The position numbers were made by a program, and so were the translations under genes. A stretch of DNA of 64,000 nt from Rutpela maculata (taxonomy: Eukaryota > Arthropoda > Insecta > Coleoptera > Cerambycidae). The stretch spans positions 167,771,348-167,835,347 of the forward strand of contig OW386289.2 in assembly GCA_936432065.2 (NCBI GenBank), in the 5' to 3' direction. Of this stretch, positions 32,385 through 43,738 are shown one piece after another. The notes beneath the pieces are model-generated. The model was not told the origin of the DNA. It did not search any database and worked only from the letters and a program-made list of their open reading frames with translations. Every line of letters starts with the position of its first letter. Position 1 is the first letter of the stretch.

Positions 32385-32765
32385 GTAACTATATCTAGTA
32401 CCCAAAATCATACATTTGGTTTTGGATGAATTTAACTTTAATTTATTGTTGCATAACCATATGTATAGGTGTTCCATTTTTTTATTCTTCGTATCAATTA
32501 TTCCTTATAAATTTTACTAGATACTGACATAAGTGCATCGTCAGCAAAAAGATTTACAAATGAATTATTTAATACATTACTTATATCATTCATATAAACA
32601 ATAAATAGCAGAGGACCAAGCACACGTCCTTGAGGGACACCATATTAACTTCTGATTTTATCCGGTAAACCCCATTGAACTTAGTTCTATGATACCTTTC
32701 ATCTAAGTAATTTGTAATCCAAGCCAATACATCATTTTATACCCCACACCTGTCACATTTTTTTA
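32385..32765 (-). pseudogene. Non-LTR reverse transcriptase relic, minus strand
   Basis: The minus strand reads YGVPQGRVLGPLLFIVYMND and ISNVLNNSFVNLFADDALMS. This is the conserved PQG...LGPLLF motif followed by the FADD catalytic motif (complement at 32534-32553). Upstream frames preserve GLDYKLLR and KVS pieces with stops. Only the palm is left, about 130 codons. It is a different family from the element at 45 kb, which has YADD and GVPQGSILG. Confidence 0.8.
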
Positions 32766-33252
32766 TTAAATCCTGTCTATTGAAATTTTTTTTATTTTGC
32801 TAATACCTTTATTTTTCCTGTCTGATTGCAATATTCAGTTTATTCCTATAAGGTTTATATTTTCCTTAGTTCTAAATTTTACAAATTGTTTGTGGAAAGT
32901 TTACTTGTCTTATTCCTTTCTTTAGTAGTTTTGATAATACCATATGTAATCCACTCGTTTTTTCTTATACACGGGTAGGTTATTGCAATTAATCAAAATT
33001 CGAAAATTATCCCCCATCTTGTTAGCTTCTAGCAGTTTCTCGCGATGGTATTGCATCACATTAACACCCCAAAATATTAAAGTGTATTGAGTTGTCTTAC
33101 TAAAATTTATTTGTCTATGGATTTAGTAGACAAAATTTAAATTCTTGATTATTTGTCCCATTGTAGGTATGACGAAAAATACCCATGCTTTTTACACAAA
33201 GTACATCCTTTTTTGGTGTTTTATTATTTTCAGAATAGTAAGGAAAATAAGT
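32766..33252. other. Unassigned A+T-rich sequence
   Basis: Possibly upstream remains of the minus-strand reverse transcriptase relic; nothing definite can be read. Confidence 0.35.
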
Positions 33253-34191
33253 ATAATTGACTTCAGATTTATTCTGCATATAAAATAGTCCAGTTAACGG
33301 AGCGCTAAAATGACCAAAATCACTAATTTGAGTGCTAATGAATGGATTTTAATGACACCTTATGCAATGTGTTTGTAATGACGTTAATAAAAAAGTTGAA
33401 AAAAGATTGGAGTAAGAAATGATCTGAAGGGGTAGAAAACACCCCTTTTACCATGGGTTCCGTAACTTGTAGAAATAAGTCAAAAATGGAAAAAAGAACA
33501 ATTTATTTGCCTTTTCTTGTCCAAAATAAGATGTTTTTACTCTTGTGAATATTTTCGAAAAATTCATATTTTTGCCTGTAACTCGGAAAATTAGCAAGTT
33601 ACAAAAAAATTTCAAGAAACAAAAAATGTTTAGAAGACCTCAGTGCGTAAGTTTGAGTTTTTTTCAAATTTTTAAATTACATATTTGTAAAGCCTACAAT
33701 TTCAAAGAAAAACTCGGTGAAAACTCATTTTACAGAAAAGTTACAAATAAAAAAAGTCTTGTATTCACCTGAATTTTTTCAAATTTTTTTTTCAATTTTT
33801 ACATTTCCCCTCCCCCACTTTTAGGAATTTTCGAGTGGCCATATCTCGAAAAATATGCATTTTTCGAAAAAATACAAAAGAATAAAAACAACTTATTTTG
33901 GGCCAAAAAAGGTAAATATACATGTTTTTTTTTCCATTTTTGACCTAACTCTTCAAGTTACGGAACCCGAACCCCTTCCGATCATTTCCTACTCTAATCT
34001 TTTTTCAACTTTTTTATTAACGTCATTAGAAACACATTGCACAAGGTTTCATCAAAATCCATTCATTAGCACTCAAATTTGAGGTAAAACCCCCGTCGAC
34101 TGGATTAAAAAATGTCGGCATCTTTGACCTTTACCGCACCATCAAACACCCCGACATTTTTTAGATGCAGAATAAATTTGAAGTCAACTAT
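33253..34191. mobile_element. Fold-back element with arms of about 300 bp
   Basis: ATAATTGACTTCAGATTTAT at 33253 pairs with ATAAATTTGAAGTCAACTAT ending at 34191. Further pairs include GAGTGCTAATGAATGGATTT (33330) with AAATCCATTCATTAGCACTC (34057), and AAAAAGTTGAAAAAAGATT (33391) with AATCTTTTTTCAACTTTTT (33995). TA lies outside both ends. The two short frames inside are translations of the arms. Confidence 0.7.
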
Positions 34192-34977
34192 AAATGCAGA
34201 AATAGCCTACAACAATATATTTATCAGACAAAAACAACTAAACTAATACCTACCTTCCTGCTGCCCCGAGCACTCTTATACTTTCTTTATTAACAAATAT
34301 CGATAAACTATAAATCATCATTATTTCTCATATAAACCCAACAGTTCATGTTATAAATACATCCTGCATTGTAGCGAGAATTGCCCCAGCAAGCGTATAG
34401 GTCTTACTATAGAACACACACCAATAAAATATATTGCAATAGAATCGTAATATATAAGTATGTCAATAACACCATGTGTAGACGTTATATAGGAACCAAG
34501 TAAATAGGTCACAGAAGCTGTGCACGCCTATAATTTTATATGATAACTCATTTACACTACCTCGAGTTTCCATTTGTGGAAGGAATTCATATATAGCTGG
34601 AAATACAGGATGTGAACACACTCGAATCTATGAATTAACAAATAGAAGTTGCAGTCGGGAATGGCATACATTTTATTGAAGTTTCGATATCTAGTACGTC
34701 TCCGCACCTTTATATACTTAATAAAAAATCTTAGTAACTTTTGCTCTAAAATTAAAATAAGTATGTATGAAACATGACAGTTTACATGTCTCTAGCGACC
34801 ATTTTGTATGGCGGATATCGCCCAATTTGACAGGGAGTATTCTACCATGCTATTTACATATGATCCAAATTTGAAATAAAAATTTTAAGTCTAATAGAAT
34901 TTATCACGTTTAATATGTATTGGGCAACGTCCGATTGCAGTTTTCATTCGTTTCGTAATAGTCCTATTAAAAACAAA
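34192..34977. other. Unassigned, with a diverged repeat shared with 63645-63800
   Basis: About 34735-34910 resembles 63645-63800 in direct orientation (AAACATGAC, ACATG, ATTTTAAGTCTAA/CTTTAAGTCTAA at matching positions). No gene is recognised. The copies are too diverged to define ends by eye. Confidence 0.4.
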
Positions 34978-35551
34978 TACAGTGTGACCCATTTAAAATG
35001 GAAACACCTTTATAACTTTTTTATTTTTTGTCCGACTTGAACCAAATTTTACCAAAATATAGAACAAATTAGGATCTACTTATGGCCAAAAAAACATTCG
35101 CCTTCTACAAATGCAAAGCCACCTGCGGTACCAAAATAAATGGGAAAAAATACAGAAATCATATTAGGCATTTTCTTATCGGAAAACTTTATTAATGAAA
35201 GTTGTTCAGAAGTGTCCAAAAACCAAGAGTCCAAAATTTCAGCAATATTAAAAAATATTGAATTTTGTTTTTGAAGTCCAAAATTTCGACAAAATTAAAA
35301 AAAAATACAAATCACTTGACAACTACTTGACAGCTTGCGTTTAATTTCAAACAAAATTGTCATAGCGAAATTTTCTAAGGAAAAAAATCAATTAAAATGA
35401 TATTTTCGGACTCGGGACATTGTTTTAAACAAAATTTCAGTGTTTTTTAATATTGATGAAATTTTGGATTTTAGATTTTTTGACAATTCTGAACAACTTT
35501 CATTAATAAAGTTTTTCGATAAAAAAATGCTTAATATGATTTCTTTATTTT

Positions 35552-36054
35552 ACTTCCACATCCAGTGGAAGTAGGTATAGTAACGACAAAAAAATTTTTA
35601 AAAATTTTTATTGTTCAAATAGGCTTAGAATGTCATGAAACGTCGAGATTTCAAGTTTGAGCAAAAGAAAATTTTCTGTCTGTTGTCGGTCTGTCTGTCG
35701 GTCTGTAACTTTTTTTGTGCGCACGTTTACTCTGGAACCGTTTGAGATATTGACTTGAACTTTGGTACACATATGTACTTTAACGAGATCTAGAACTAGA
35801 TTATATTTTCATCCTGTTCCGTCGAAGGGTTGGGGGGTAAATTGGGGTAAATTTGGAGTAAATAGGAAAATCAAGCAGGTAAGAGTTCATAAAATTGATA
35901 TTTAGTATAGACAAGAGAAGCTAAGGTCTCAAAAAAAATTTTGGTATTAGCCACCCCCATTACCATCCCCACCCCATTATTAAAGGGGATGAAAAAAAAT
36001 GTGATTTAGTGTATGTACAAGAACCAGAAACCTCAAAATATTTTTTACTTTATC
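35552..36054 (+). mobile_element. Family A element, copy A3 (3'-truncated)
   Basis: Begins ACTTCCACATCCAGTGGAAG after a T-run and matches the other copies up to AATATTTTTTACTTTATC, then stops. The usual CCACCCCCACTACC part and the GGCAGCGG end are missing. Confidence 0.7.
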
Positions 36055-36719
36055 TATCTCTTTTCATTTCTACTATTGTGCGATTTTCTTGTTCACTGGC
36101 GCAATTCTGCTGAGGTAAAGGGTGCTGTTAACTTTCGAGTAATTCTTTTGGCTCTTAAAATTCTTCTTCATTGTTAATTCACCCCTATATTTCGACCGAT
36201 ATTTCTTGCATCTTTCATTGCGGTTTTTGTTTCAGATTTTTCTTTTAGAATATAACCGTAGCGAAATTTTGTATAAGCATCCTTAAATACAAGAAAATAT
36301 CTTCTTTTTTAAAACGACATGCCAAAAGATCCGCAAACGCCAGTAGACACTAATTCTCCAGGTGCAATTTATATCGAATTCCAACAGGGTAATGATGAGC
36401 TTTTCCATATATACAAGGTTCACAAATTTGGCTCTTGAGTTTTACATTAATTTTTATATTTCTCAGAAGCTGCATAAAGCTGCAATTAGAAATTATCTGC
36501 AATAGCAATATTAACATTATAGTCCAAGATCCCAGAGCCGCCAGACCTACGTCATTTTAGCAAAGCTAATATTTTGACAACGAATAGTGTAATGTCTAGT
36601 TAAGAACGTATGCGTATTTGCTAGCTTGAAAACGGGGCGCTTTTGCAGGAAACAGGTACAAAAGGTACATAAAAAATTTTCGCTCCTACGTTAAAGTATG
36701 ATAGATGATTTATTTTTCA

Positions 36720-36788
36720 AGTGAGAGCATCAACCTCCGAATCTTAAGGTCCGAGGTTCAATCCCTGAGCGTGCTTAGCTTTTTTTTT
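36720..36788 (+). ncRNA. tRNA-derived Pol III-like unit, plus strand
   Basis: Reads AGAGCATCAACCTCCGAATC then TTAAGGTCCGAGGTTCAATC. This lines up with the D-arm end, anticodon arm, variable loop and T-arm of a tRNA. The B box is GGTTCAATCCC at 36755-36765, and T9 at 36780-36788 is a Pol III-type terminator. The 5' acceptor and the first half of the D-arm are not recognisable, so this is a tRNA-derived SINE head or tRNA pseudogene rather than a tRNA. Confidence 0.5.
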
Positions 36789-36890
36789 CAACACATATTA
36801 ACTTAAGGTGGCGATTACCAAGAAAGAGACAACCGATAGGGAAATATTTATTATTTTTGTCCATAACTTTTTTCTTAGTACGTATATTTG

Positions 36891-36950
36891 AAAAAAAAAT
36901 GAGAACGCTCAGGGATCGAACCTCGGACCTTAAGATTCGAAGATTGACAA
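36891..36950 (-). ncRNA. tRNA-derived Pol III-like unit, minus strand
   Basis: An inverted second copy: on the minus strand, TTCGAATCTTAAGGTCCGAG, the B box GGTTCGATCCC (complement of 36912-36922), GAGCG and then T9 (A9 at 36891-36899). It faces the plus-strand unit about 100 bp away, so transcripts from the two would converge. Its B box is closer to the consensus than that of its partner. Confidence 0.5.
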
Positions 36951-37833
36951 CAACAACAACAACAAGCATTTATTACTATTCACATACAATAATGCGTCAT
37001 TCCGGAGTCCGGCCCGGAGCCAGCCAGACAACCACGGCGAACATCGCCGAGGTGGGTGTGAGGTTGGGCGGGGAGGGTCCGGTTTGACGGTGACGGAAAT
37101 TAATTGTTAGTTAAAACACCTGCCTAATTGGGAAAGGCTTAAATTTAACAGCATCGTGCAACGTAGTACACGAGGGTACTTAAAAATAATTAAAATTAAA
37201 ACTGTAAAACTATTGATTTCGCGCACACGCGAACACTTAAAAATTTTGATTGCGCCCCGCTTTCAAGCTAGCAAATACGCATACGTTCTTAACTAGATAT
37301 TACACTATCCGGTATCAAAATATTAGCTTTGCTAAAATGACGTAGGTCTGGCAGCGCTGGGATCTCACACTATTAGGTTTTTGGACTGATTCTGGTTTCA
37401 TTGAACTTCTAAATAAACTACCTTCTATTTATATGGTTTCGCTGATTACAGGTTTTCCATTCATTTCTAGTGTACATTCTGTAACTATTGACTTGAAGAT
37501 GCTATGCAATAGTTCCGAGGTACTAGTACAGAAAATATTTTTTTCGAAATTTCTGGTACATGCCAAACATCATTCAGGGTAATCCTTTTAGTTGAATTAT
37601 TTTGAGTTGTCGATTTGATTTCGACAGTACCTTTTCCATATGCTTGACTCTTTTCCTGCTGCCTTAATTTTCCAAGGTGGTTTAAATCCCTTCATATTCG
37701 ACAAAATATTCTGGAGAATTTACAACATATCTTGTCGCACCATTATCAAATCCACCATACTTCATTCGACTATAAAAGCTTCGTCAGACATAAACATCAT
37801 AAGAGCTATGCTAGTATGCAAGTTCTTTTAATT

Positions 37834-38488
37834 ACTTCCACGTCGTGGAAGTTAACGACAAAAAAAATTTTAAAAATTTTTATTGTCCAAATAGGCTTAA
37901 AATGCCATGAAACGTCGAGATCTTAAGTTTGAGCGAAAAAAAAATTTCTGTCTGTCGGTCTGTCTAACTTTTCTTTGTGCGCACGTTTACTCTGGAACCG
38001 TTTAAGATATTGACTTGAAATTTGGTATACATATGTACTTTAACGAGATCTAGAACTAGATTATATTTTCATCTTGTTCTGTCGAAGGGTTGGGGGGTAA
38101 ATTGTGGTAAATTTGGGGTAAATAGGTCAATCAAGCAGGTAAGAGTCCATAAAATTGGTATTTAGTATATACAAGAGAAGCTAAGGTCTCAAAAAAATTT
38201 TTGGCATTAGCCACCCCCATTACCACCCCCACCCCCTTATTAAAGGGGATGAAAAAAAATTGTGATTTAGTGTGTGTACAGGAACCAGAAACCTCAAAAT
38301 ATTTTTTTACTTCATCCACCCCCCACTACCGATGTGGGGTATCGTTTTATGGGTTTTTGAGGTAGAGGATTTCAAACATTATATTATTAAAGTTCCATAA
38401 ACAATTATTTTCACATACAAAGTTTTTTCGTTGTAAGTGACTTGGATAGAGAATCTGGATGTGGAAGTAGTGATTCCTTAGGCAGCGG
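37834..38488 (+). mobile_element. Family A element, copy A4
   Basis: Starts ACTTCCACGTCGTGGAAGTT and ends GTGGAAGTAGTGATTCC...GCAGCGG. Contains all family landmarks in order. Together with A3 it brackets 36055-37833 in direct orientation. Confidence 0.72.
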
Positions 38489-38660
38489 TTTTTTCCATTT
38501 ATTTTGGTACCGCAGGTGGCTTTGCATTTGTAAGAGGCGAATGTTTTTTTGGCCATAAGTAGATCCTAATTTGTTCTATCTTTTGGTAAAATTTGGTTCT
38601 AGTCGGACAGAAAATAAAAAAGTTATAATGGTGTTTCCATTTTAAATGGATCACACTGTA

Positions 38661-40104
38661 TATAACATATTAAAGCAATATTGATATTTCACCCGGTCTA
38701 CGCTGGATATACGACAGAATTTGGAAAGAACAAATTTCGTGTCTAGTTCGTCTTTAAGTGATGATAGTTTTTTCAAAAATATGGAAAAAAGTTCCTATAG
38801 AAATGTGTCCAAAAAAGATTCCTTAAGTGACCTAGGGCTCTTCGAAAACTGATCTGGGGGGATGTGAGATGAATAATAGAATACATTAAGGTGGTTTTTA
38901 GAATCTTTGTCTGTCTGTTTGTTTGTTTGTTAGCTTGTTACGCCAGTAAATCTGCAATGTGTTGCGTTCAGATGTTTATCGCAATGAGTGGATCTAAGAC
39001 ACGCGAATAGGATCATACCTATTATGCATACAAAATATCCACGGTGTTGATTCTATCTTACATCTTTATGTGCAAAACTAATTCAACTAAGAGTTCGTGG
39101 TGCATTACGATATTATTTATGCCTATGAATAAAGTTAAGAAAAATGTATCAAAGTGTAGGCGAGTCGCTGTAACGATGAATTTGTACTTCGAACGCACCT
39201 GAGCACGCCTTCTTGAGTAAAAGTGCCATTTTGTTTCTTGCTTTTTCGCAGATTGCAGTGGTTACACTGTTTTAGTAATTTGCTAAACTGCTCCTTTTGG
39301 GATTAGCGCTTAGTGAATTTCAAATTGTTATATAAGCTCCACCCTAATTGGTAGCTAATTGTTTTGTACCCTACGCATATCGCTGTGTACTTGAAAAGCA
39401 AATTTGCAATTAAAATGTATTAAGTTTACTCCGGTGGTGTCTCCACTTATTTTTCAAATTGATACTGTAAGGACCTGAATAGTCGACCGTGTGAGGCCCT
39501 TTCTCCACTATTGTCTTGCAGAGAGGGCACTCCACATGAAATATTAAAATATTCTTTATAGCGCTACCAACTCTAACTCTGTTATTTTGATTCAGCAGTA
39601 TTTTTAAGTTGGCTGCAGGGTTGCTATGTACACCTGTAACATAGCATGTGATTCTGAGCGTATTATTTTTAACAATACACAGGTCAATTAACGCAACACT
39701 TCTAATGATTCAGAAACAAATTATTTATAGAAATACGTAAATTGAAAAAAAAATTATTACAATTATTATTGTCATTATTATCCCCTAAAAAACATGAAAA
39801 ATCAGTGACTTCAGTTTTGATTAAAAATGGTCATTTTACAAATTTAGGTATAGATGGCGTTGCGATGCAAAAAAATTATTCGATCCTAGGAACCTCGGAA
39901 TGAGGTAGGTATATGGATGTGATGGGGTATTACATTCTAAGCAATTTTTATAATACGAACTATTTTCGAGAAATCACTGGGTATCGAGATACTTGGACTT
40001 AAATATAATTTTTTTTAAGTACATATTTGATGGAGGTCTTGTATATCTAGATCTGTTCAAAATTGTATTGCGAACATTCTTCATTTTTTCTGCTTTTATA
40101 ATAC
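38661..40104. other. Unassigned A+T-rich sequence
   Basis: A short TCTGTCTGTTTGTTTGTTTG simple repeat lies near 38907. No gene or repeat end is recognised in the rest. Confidence 0.4.
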
Positions 40105-41560
40105 TACCTAACTCACATTTTTCGTTGTCAGGCATGCGAGGACTTGTTTTTTTTTTGAGGAAACTCAATATGTCTTATAAAATTTCGCAATCTGACATCC
40201 TAACGACCCCCCCGGGGGTTGAAACCATCCCCTCTCTCAATACCGAAACATGCAAAAAACATCCAAACGTGATGAAAATTGTTTTCTACCCGTTTTTAAG
40301 GGCGGGAAACACAATGCTAATATTATTTAGCTTCCCACCCCTAACCAACTACCCCCAAAAGCATAAATCATCCCCGTTTCCTATTTTTCGTTATCAGGCA
40401 AGCGAGGACTTGTTGGATCGGGGGCTTTCCAAAATACCATTATGCAAATAAATAGGTATCAGTCTCTTATGCAATCAGGAGTTGTTCACAGCCTATTTTG
40501 TTCAGCTCTCCCTTATTGCTCGCTATAATAACACTTCCTAGAAAATTTGCACCCAGTCAGTTGATAGACCTCTTAATAATAATCATATATGACGCATGCC
40601 TAGCAAAAGAATAAAAATCATGTGCATAATGTGAAAATAAATATATAATAAAAAAGTCGACTATGCACATACATAAAGTGAATTTGAATCTTGCTAATGG
40701 AGGACATAATGGAAAAAAAATTCCAGGTTTAATAACTGATGAGCGGGGGGGAGGTGAAACCACACGAATGGGGGACATTTTGGGGACAGTCACATTCGGG
40801 GACAGCTCCATCAAAAGGGGGACTGCCCCCCCTAATAGGGGACGAATGGTCACTTTACACATACACGAATATCTATGCAAGCGCATAACCCGTCCTATCA
40901 AACTCCTTTTAAGCTGCAATAAAAAAATTGTCTTCCTAGAAAACTTGATCCAATGAGCGCTTGTGGTCTCACTATAGGAAAAACCGATGGTTTTGGGCAT
41001 GCAAGGGTAGTTTTTGAGGACTAAGAGAGAAAGTGATGCCACGATCGTGTTCTCCACCCTTCAAAACGGGAAACACCTTCTTTAATACCTGCTTTTTGAG
41101 GGACACTAGGATTGAGGGAGTGGGTAGTTTCAACCTCCGGAGGTCATTGCTACATTTTACATATTGAGTTTACTCAAAAAAGCCCCAATCTAATAAGTCT
41201 TCACATTCCTGATGAAAAATGGGAAAGAGGGATAGTTTTATGCATTTAGTAGTAGTTGGTTAGGGGAGGGAGGCTAAATAATATCAGCAATGTGTTCCTC
41301 GCGCTTGAAAACGTGTAGAAAACAATTTCAGCACGTTTGAATATTTTTGCATGTTTCGGTATTGAGGGAGGGACTGGTTTCAAAACCAGGGAGTTGTTGT
41401 AATGTCTGGTTGCGACATTTTGCAGGATATATTGAATTTCCTAAAAAAAAAACCAATTCAACAAGTCCTCGCATGTCTGACAACGAAAAATGAGAAAAGG
41501 GATGGTTTTTTGCACTTGCACTTTTGGGGTTTTTACAACTTTGGCATGGACTAACATTGG
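40105..41560 (+). mobile_element. Family B fold-back element, copy B3/B4 (both arms)
   Basis: The left arm (40105-40440) and right arm (40990-41560) are inverted copies of the same units. GCATGCGAGGACTTGT (40131) is mirrored by ACAAGTCCTCGCATGTCTGA (41461), and AATACCGAAACATGCAAAAA (40238) by TTTTTGCATGTTTCGGTATT (41344). Between them is the central module (40580-40985, with TAAAAAAGTCGACTATGCA and CTCACTATAGGAAAAACCGA) shared with B2. The module holds a 184-bp insertion (40674-40857). The right arm ends GCACTTTTGGGG...GGCATGGACTAA, as in the other copies. No coding sequence. Confidence 0.7.
40666..40865. mobile_element. 184-bp MITE with 8-bp duplication CACATACA
   Basis: CACATACA occurs at 40666-40673 and 40858-40865. 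The enclosed 184 bp (40674-40857) start TAAAGTGA and end TCACTTTA, an exact 8-bp inverted end. The interior is strikingly G-rich (GGGGACA words repeated near 40780-40850). The related central module of B2 lacks it, which gives the empty site. The 8-bp duplication suggests hAT. Confidence 0.75.
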
Positions 41561-42769
41561 TGGAACTAGTGCCACCGAATGAACTCAACTATGAACGTTT
41601 TAAAATCTGTTGCGCTTTTTTCGGTTCCGAAATGCATGCTTTTTTTACTATTTTTCGCCGATATCTCTGAAACGGTAAGAGCTAACCCGAAATAAAAAAT
41701 ACCATAAGATGAGTTCATTTCATTACGAATCTTTCGGTTCCATCAGAATTTTGATTTTTTTTTTTTTTCGTTTCGGAGATATTTACTGAAATGAGTGGCT
41801 ATGTGCTAAAAGTTGGTAACTCCTTAACCGTGGCTCCTAGGCCAAAAAACTACTCTAACGAATTTAAATAGAATAAAATTTGCAAAAACCCTTCCCTTAT
41901 TTTTTGTCTTGCGACAAAAATGAGGGAAATAGAAGGGGCGGAAGTGAGAACTTTTTTTTCCGGTAAAATTTCTCCATTTTGTCATAATTAATTTTGTCAT
42001 TATCACTATAATTAATCGGTAATTATCTGAAATTGATGTTAATTAATATCGGCCCTTCAAAGCAAACGTTTTTGGAAAAAATGATTTTTTTAAGATTTAC
42101 ATGCATTTTCTAGGAAAATTTCTTCAATTTTCCCAAGAATCTCGCTAATTATCAGTTTTTCAAAATATTTGTAGACACAAATTCTAAAGAAAATTGGTCG
42201 AGCTTTCCGACGCTTTTTCTATTTTTTCTCTAACATAAAAAACAACAAAGTTGTGGCCGAAAATATTCGCCTCTTTGCATTTCCTAAAATTCATAAAATA
42301 TTTATTTGCAGACTGAAAAACTAGAAGTTAAAACATTAGTATTACAGTTGGTATTGACAGGGCAGCAATCTAACAACAATGAAATGCTTTCTAACCATTG
42401 ACCTCACGTGTTAATAAACTTTAAAATAGTAGTATAGTAGTAGAAGTGTAGTTTTTGTGTATTTATGAATAATTAACAAATATCAGAGTGATTTTAATTG
42501 CTGTTCCGTTATCCTCGTATATTTAATTGTTCAAATTCGTAGGTATTTTTAAGTTTTTTACTCACATGAAATAACCCCATTTGAATTACAAACAGACAGA
42601 CAACTAATGAGAATACTTAGTTTTGACTTAACCAGCTTCCTATCTTTTATAAAAACGGAGATAGCAATATATGCAGCCTCAATTTGAGACGCACTGTACA
42701 CCGTAGTATCAAAAGAAAGCTATACATAAGAATTGCCTTCAAAGTTCCAATTAATTTGAAAGAAAAAAA
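41561..42769. other. Unassigned A+T-rich sequence
   Basis: Nothing recognised. Words of the type CGCCGATATCTCTGAAACGG and TTTCGGAGATATTTACTG (near 41655 and 41774) are partly complementary. Confidence 0.4.
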
Positions 42770-43003
42770 CTATCCAAATAACGAGAAGTCAACGTTGAAA
42801 ATAATAAACTGCCGCATCACGCTGGTGATTGCGCGCGTACCCATCCCAACCATGGCATTAGCTAGTTGGCTCCATACTTTGTAAAACAGAAGCAACTCCG
42901 GACTTCGATCGGATGGCACACGTCGGTAATAGGATTGTGCAGCAAAGCAATGATCTAATAAAGCAAGTACCGTCGGGATTTGTTCAGCCGTGAGTCGTTT
43001 CAC
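42770..43003 (-). pseudogene. Possible Tc1-type transposase N-terminal relic
   Basis: The minus-strand frame reads RLTAEQIPTVLALLDHCFAA and later GMGTRAITSV. The spacing of LTAEQ...ALLD and ...GTRAITS resembles the first helix-turn-helix region and basic linker of Tc1-family transposases, but the helix-turn-helix core itself is poorly kept. It begins without ATG and has no catalytic part. A host exon is an alternative. No ends or TA duplication were found. Confidence 0.3.
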
Positions 43004-43738
43004 CTCAAATCAATTTTGTAATTAGGGCCGTTCTGGAATATGCGGTCAGACGCGCGCTGTCCCCTGCTGATTCCTTGATTGGAAATAACTCGTTAGGGGA
43101 CCTCCTACGCAATCTAATTTACTCTCTTAAATGATCTCTGAGTGTTTATCCTCTTTCCAGTTCAATAGGATTAAGTCTGGCGAAGTCGGAGTTTATTTAG
43201 AACTCGAGTTTAACAGACTGGAATCGAACGCGTATTTTGGGCGTCAATACAACTGAGACTAGTAGAAACTGATTATCTTCACGAAGTTAATGAGATCTAG
43301 GTGTACTCTAAGTTGAGGAAGGATGGTGGCAAAAATGCTGTGACTTTTAGAGCAGGAAATTCATATTGTATAGTTATACGTCGTAGTGAACAGACCTGTT
43401 TTCGTGTCGCTCCTGTGAATTTGTGCATAAATTCGGTTAGAACTTTGCTAATTTGGACAAAATTGTGTTGTAATAAAACGTAAACAATTCTGTACAAACT
43501 GGATATCTATTAGTGCAACGATAGGCATTTTTTATAGCGGATATTTAATTAACATTGTGAATAGTGAATATACCAAGTTTTTACTTAATAGCTCCATATC
43601 ATAAACAAACGGTCAACTCGATTTAAAAAGAGACAAGTACCCTGAACCTGAGGGGTTAGCAACATCTGGCATTTTAAACTGTGCAACTCATAAATCTATT
43701 TACCTACTTAAGTGAGCAATAGTAATCTGTCTGAGAAC
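43004..43738 (+). other. Leader region of the non-LTR element; 5' end not fixed
   Basis: The 5' untranslated region of the retrotransposon probably starts somewhere after 43250, but no tandem promoter repeats or target duplication define it. The 43015-43240 part has moderate G+C and no clear coding. Confidence 0.35.

Larger units (their letters stand above)
36517..37375. mobile_element. PIF/Harbinger-like non-autonomous element with TTA duplication
   Basis: TTA at 36517-36519 and 37373-37375 flank ends TAGTCCAAGATCCCAGAGCC and, on the minus strand, TAGTGTGAGATCCCAGCGCT. The arms then match for about 120 bp (36540-36645 with 37250-37355, including GACCTACGTCATTTTAGC). The 3-bp TTA duplication suggests PIF/Harbinger. 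It has no transposase. Inside are two tRNA-like units in inverse orientation. Confidence 0.65.
34978..38660. mobile_element. Mariner-type MITE split by family A and a Harbinger-like element
   Basis: TA at 34978-34979 and 38659-38660 flank ends CAGTGTGACCCATTTAAAAT and, on the minus strand, CAGTGTGATCCATTTAAAAT. Inverted arms extend about 170 bp (34980-35155 with 38490-38658). A second inverted pair (35150-35235 with 35485-35545) shows that the original element was a fold-back of under 800 bp. It was expanded by a block at 35552-38488 placed at a T-run target. Confidence 0.75.

Noticed and set aside
35552..38488. A3 and A4 as LTRs of a retrovirus-like element
   Set aside because: They do not start TG and end CA, the first is truncated, there is no primer-binding site or polypurine tract, and no gag or pol sequence lies between them.
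43015..43230. Reverse transcriptase thumb stub (AVLEYAV) on the plus strand
   Set aside because: Only seven residues resemble the motif and the rest of the frame does not; too short to call.
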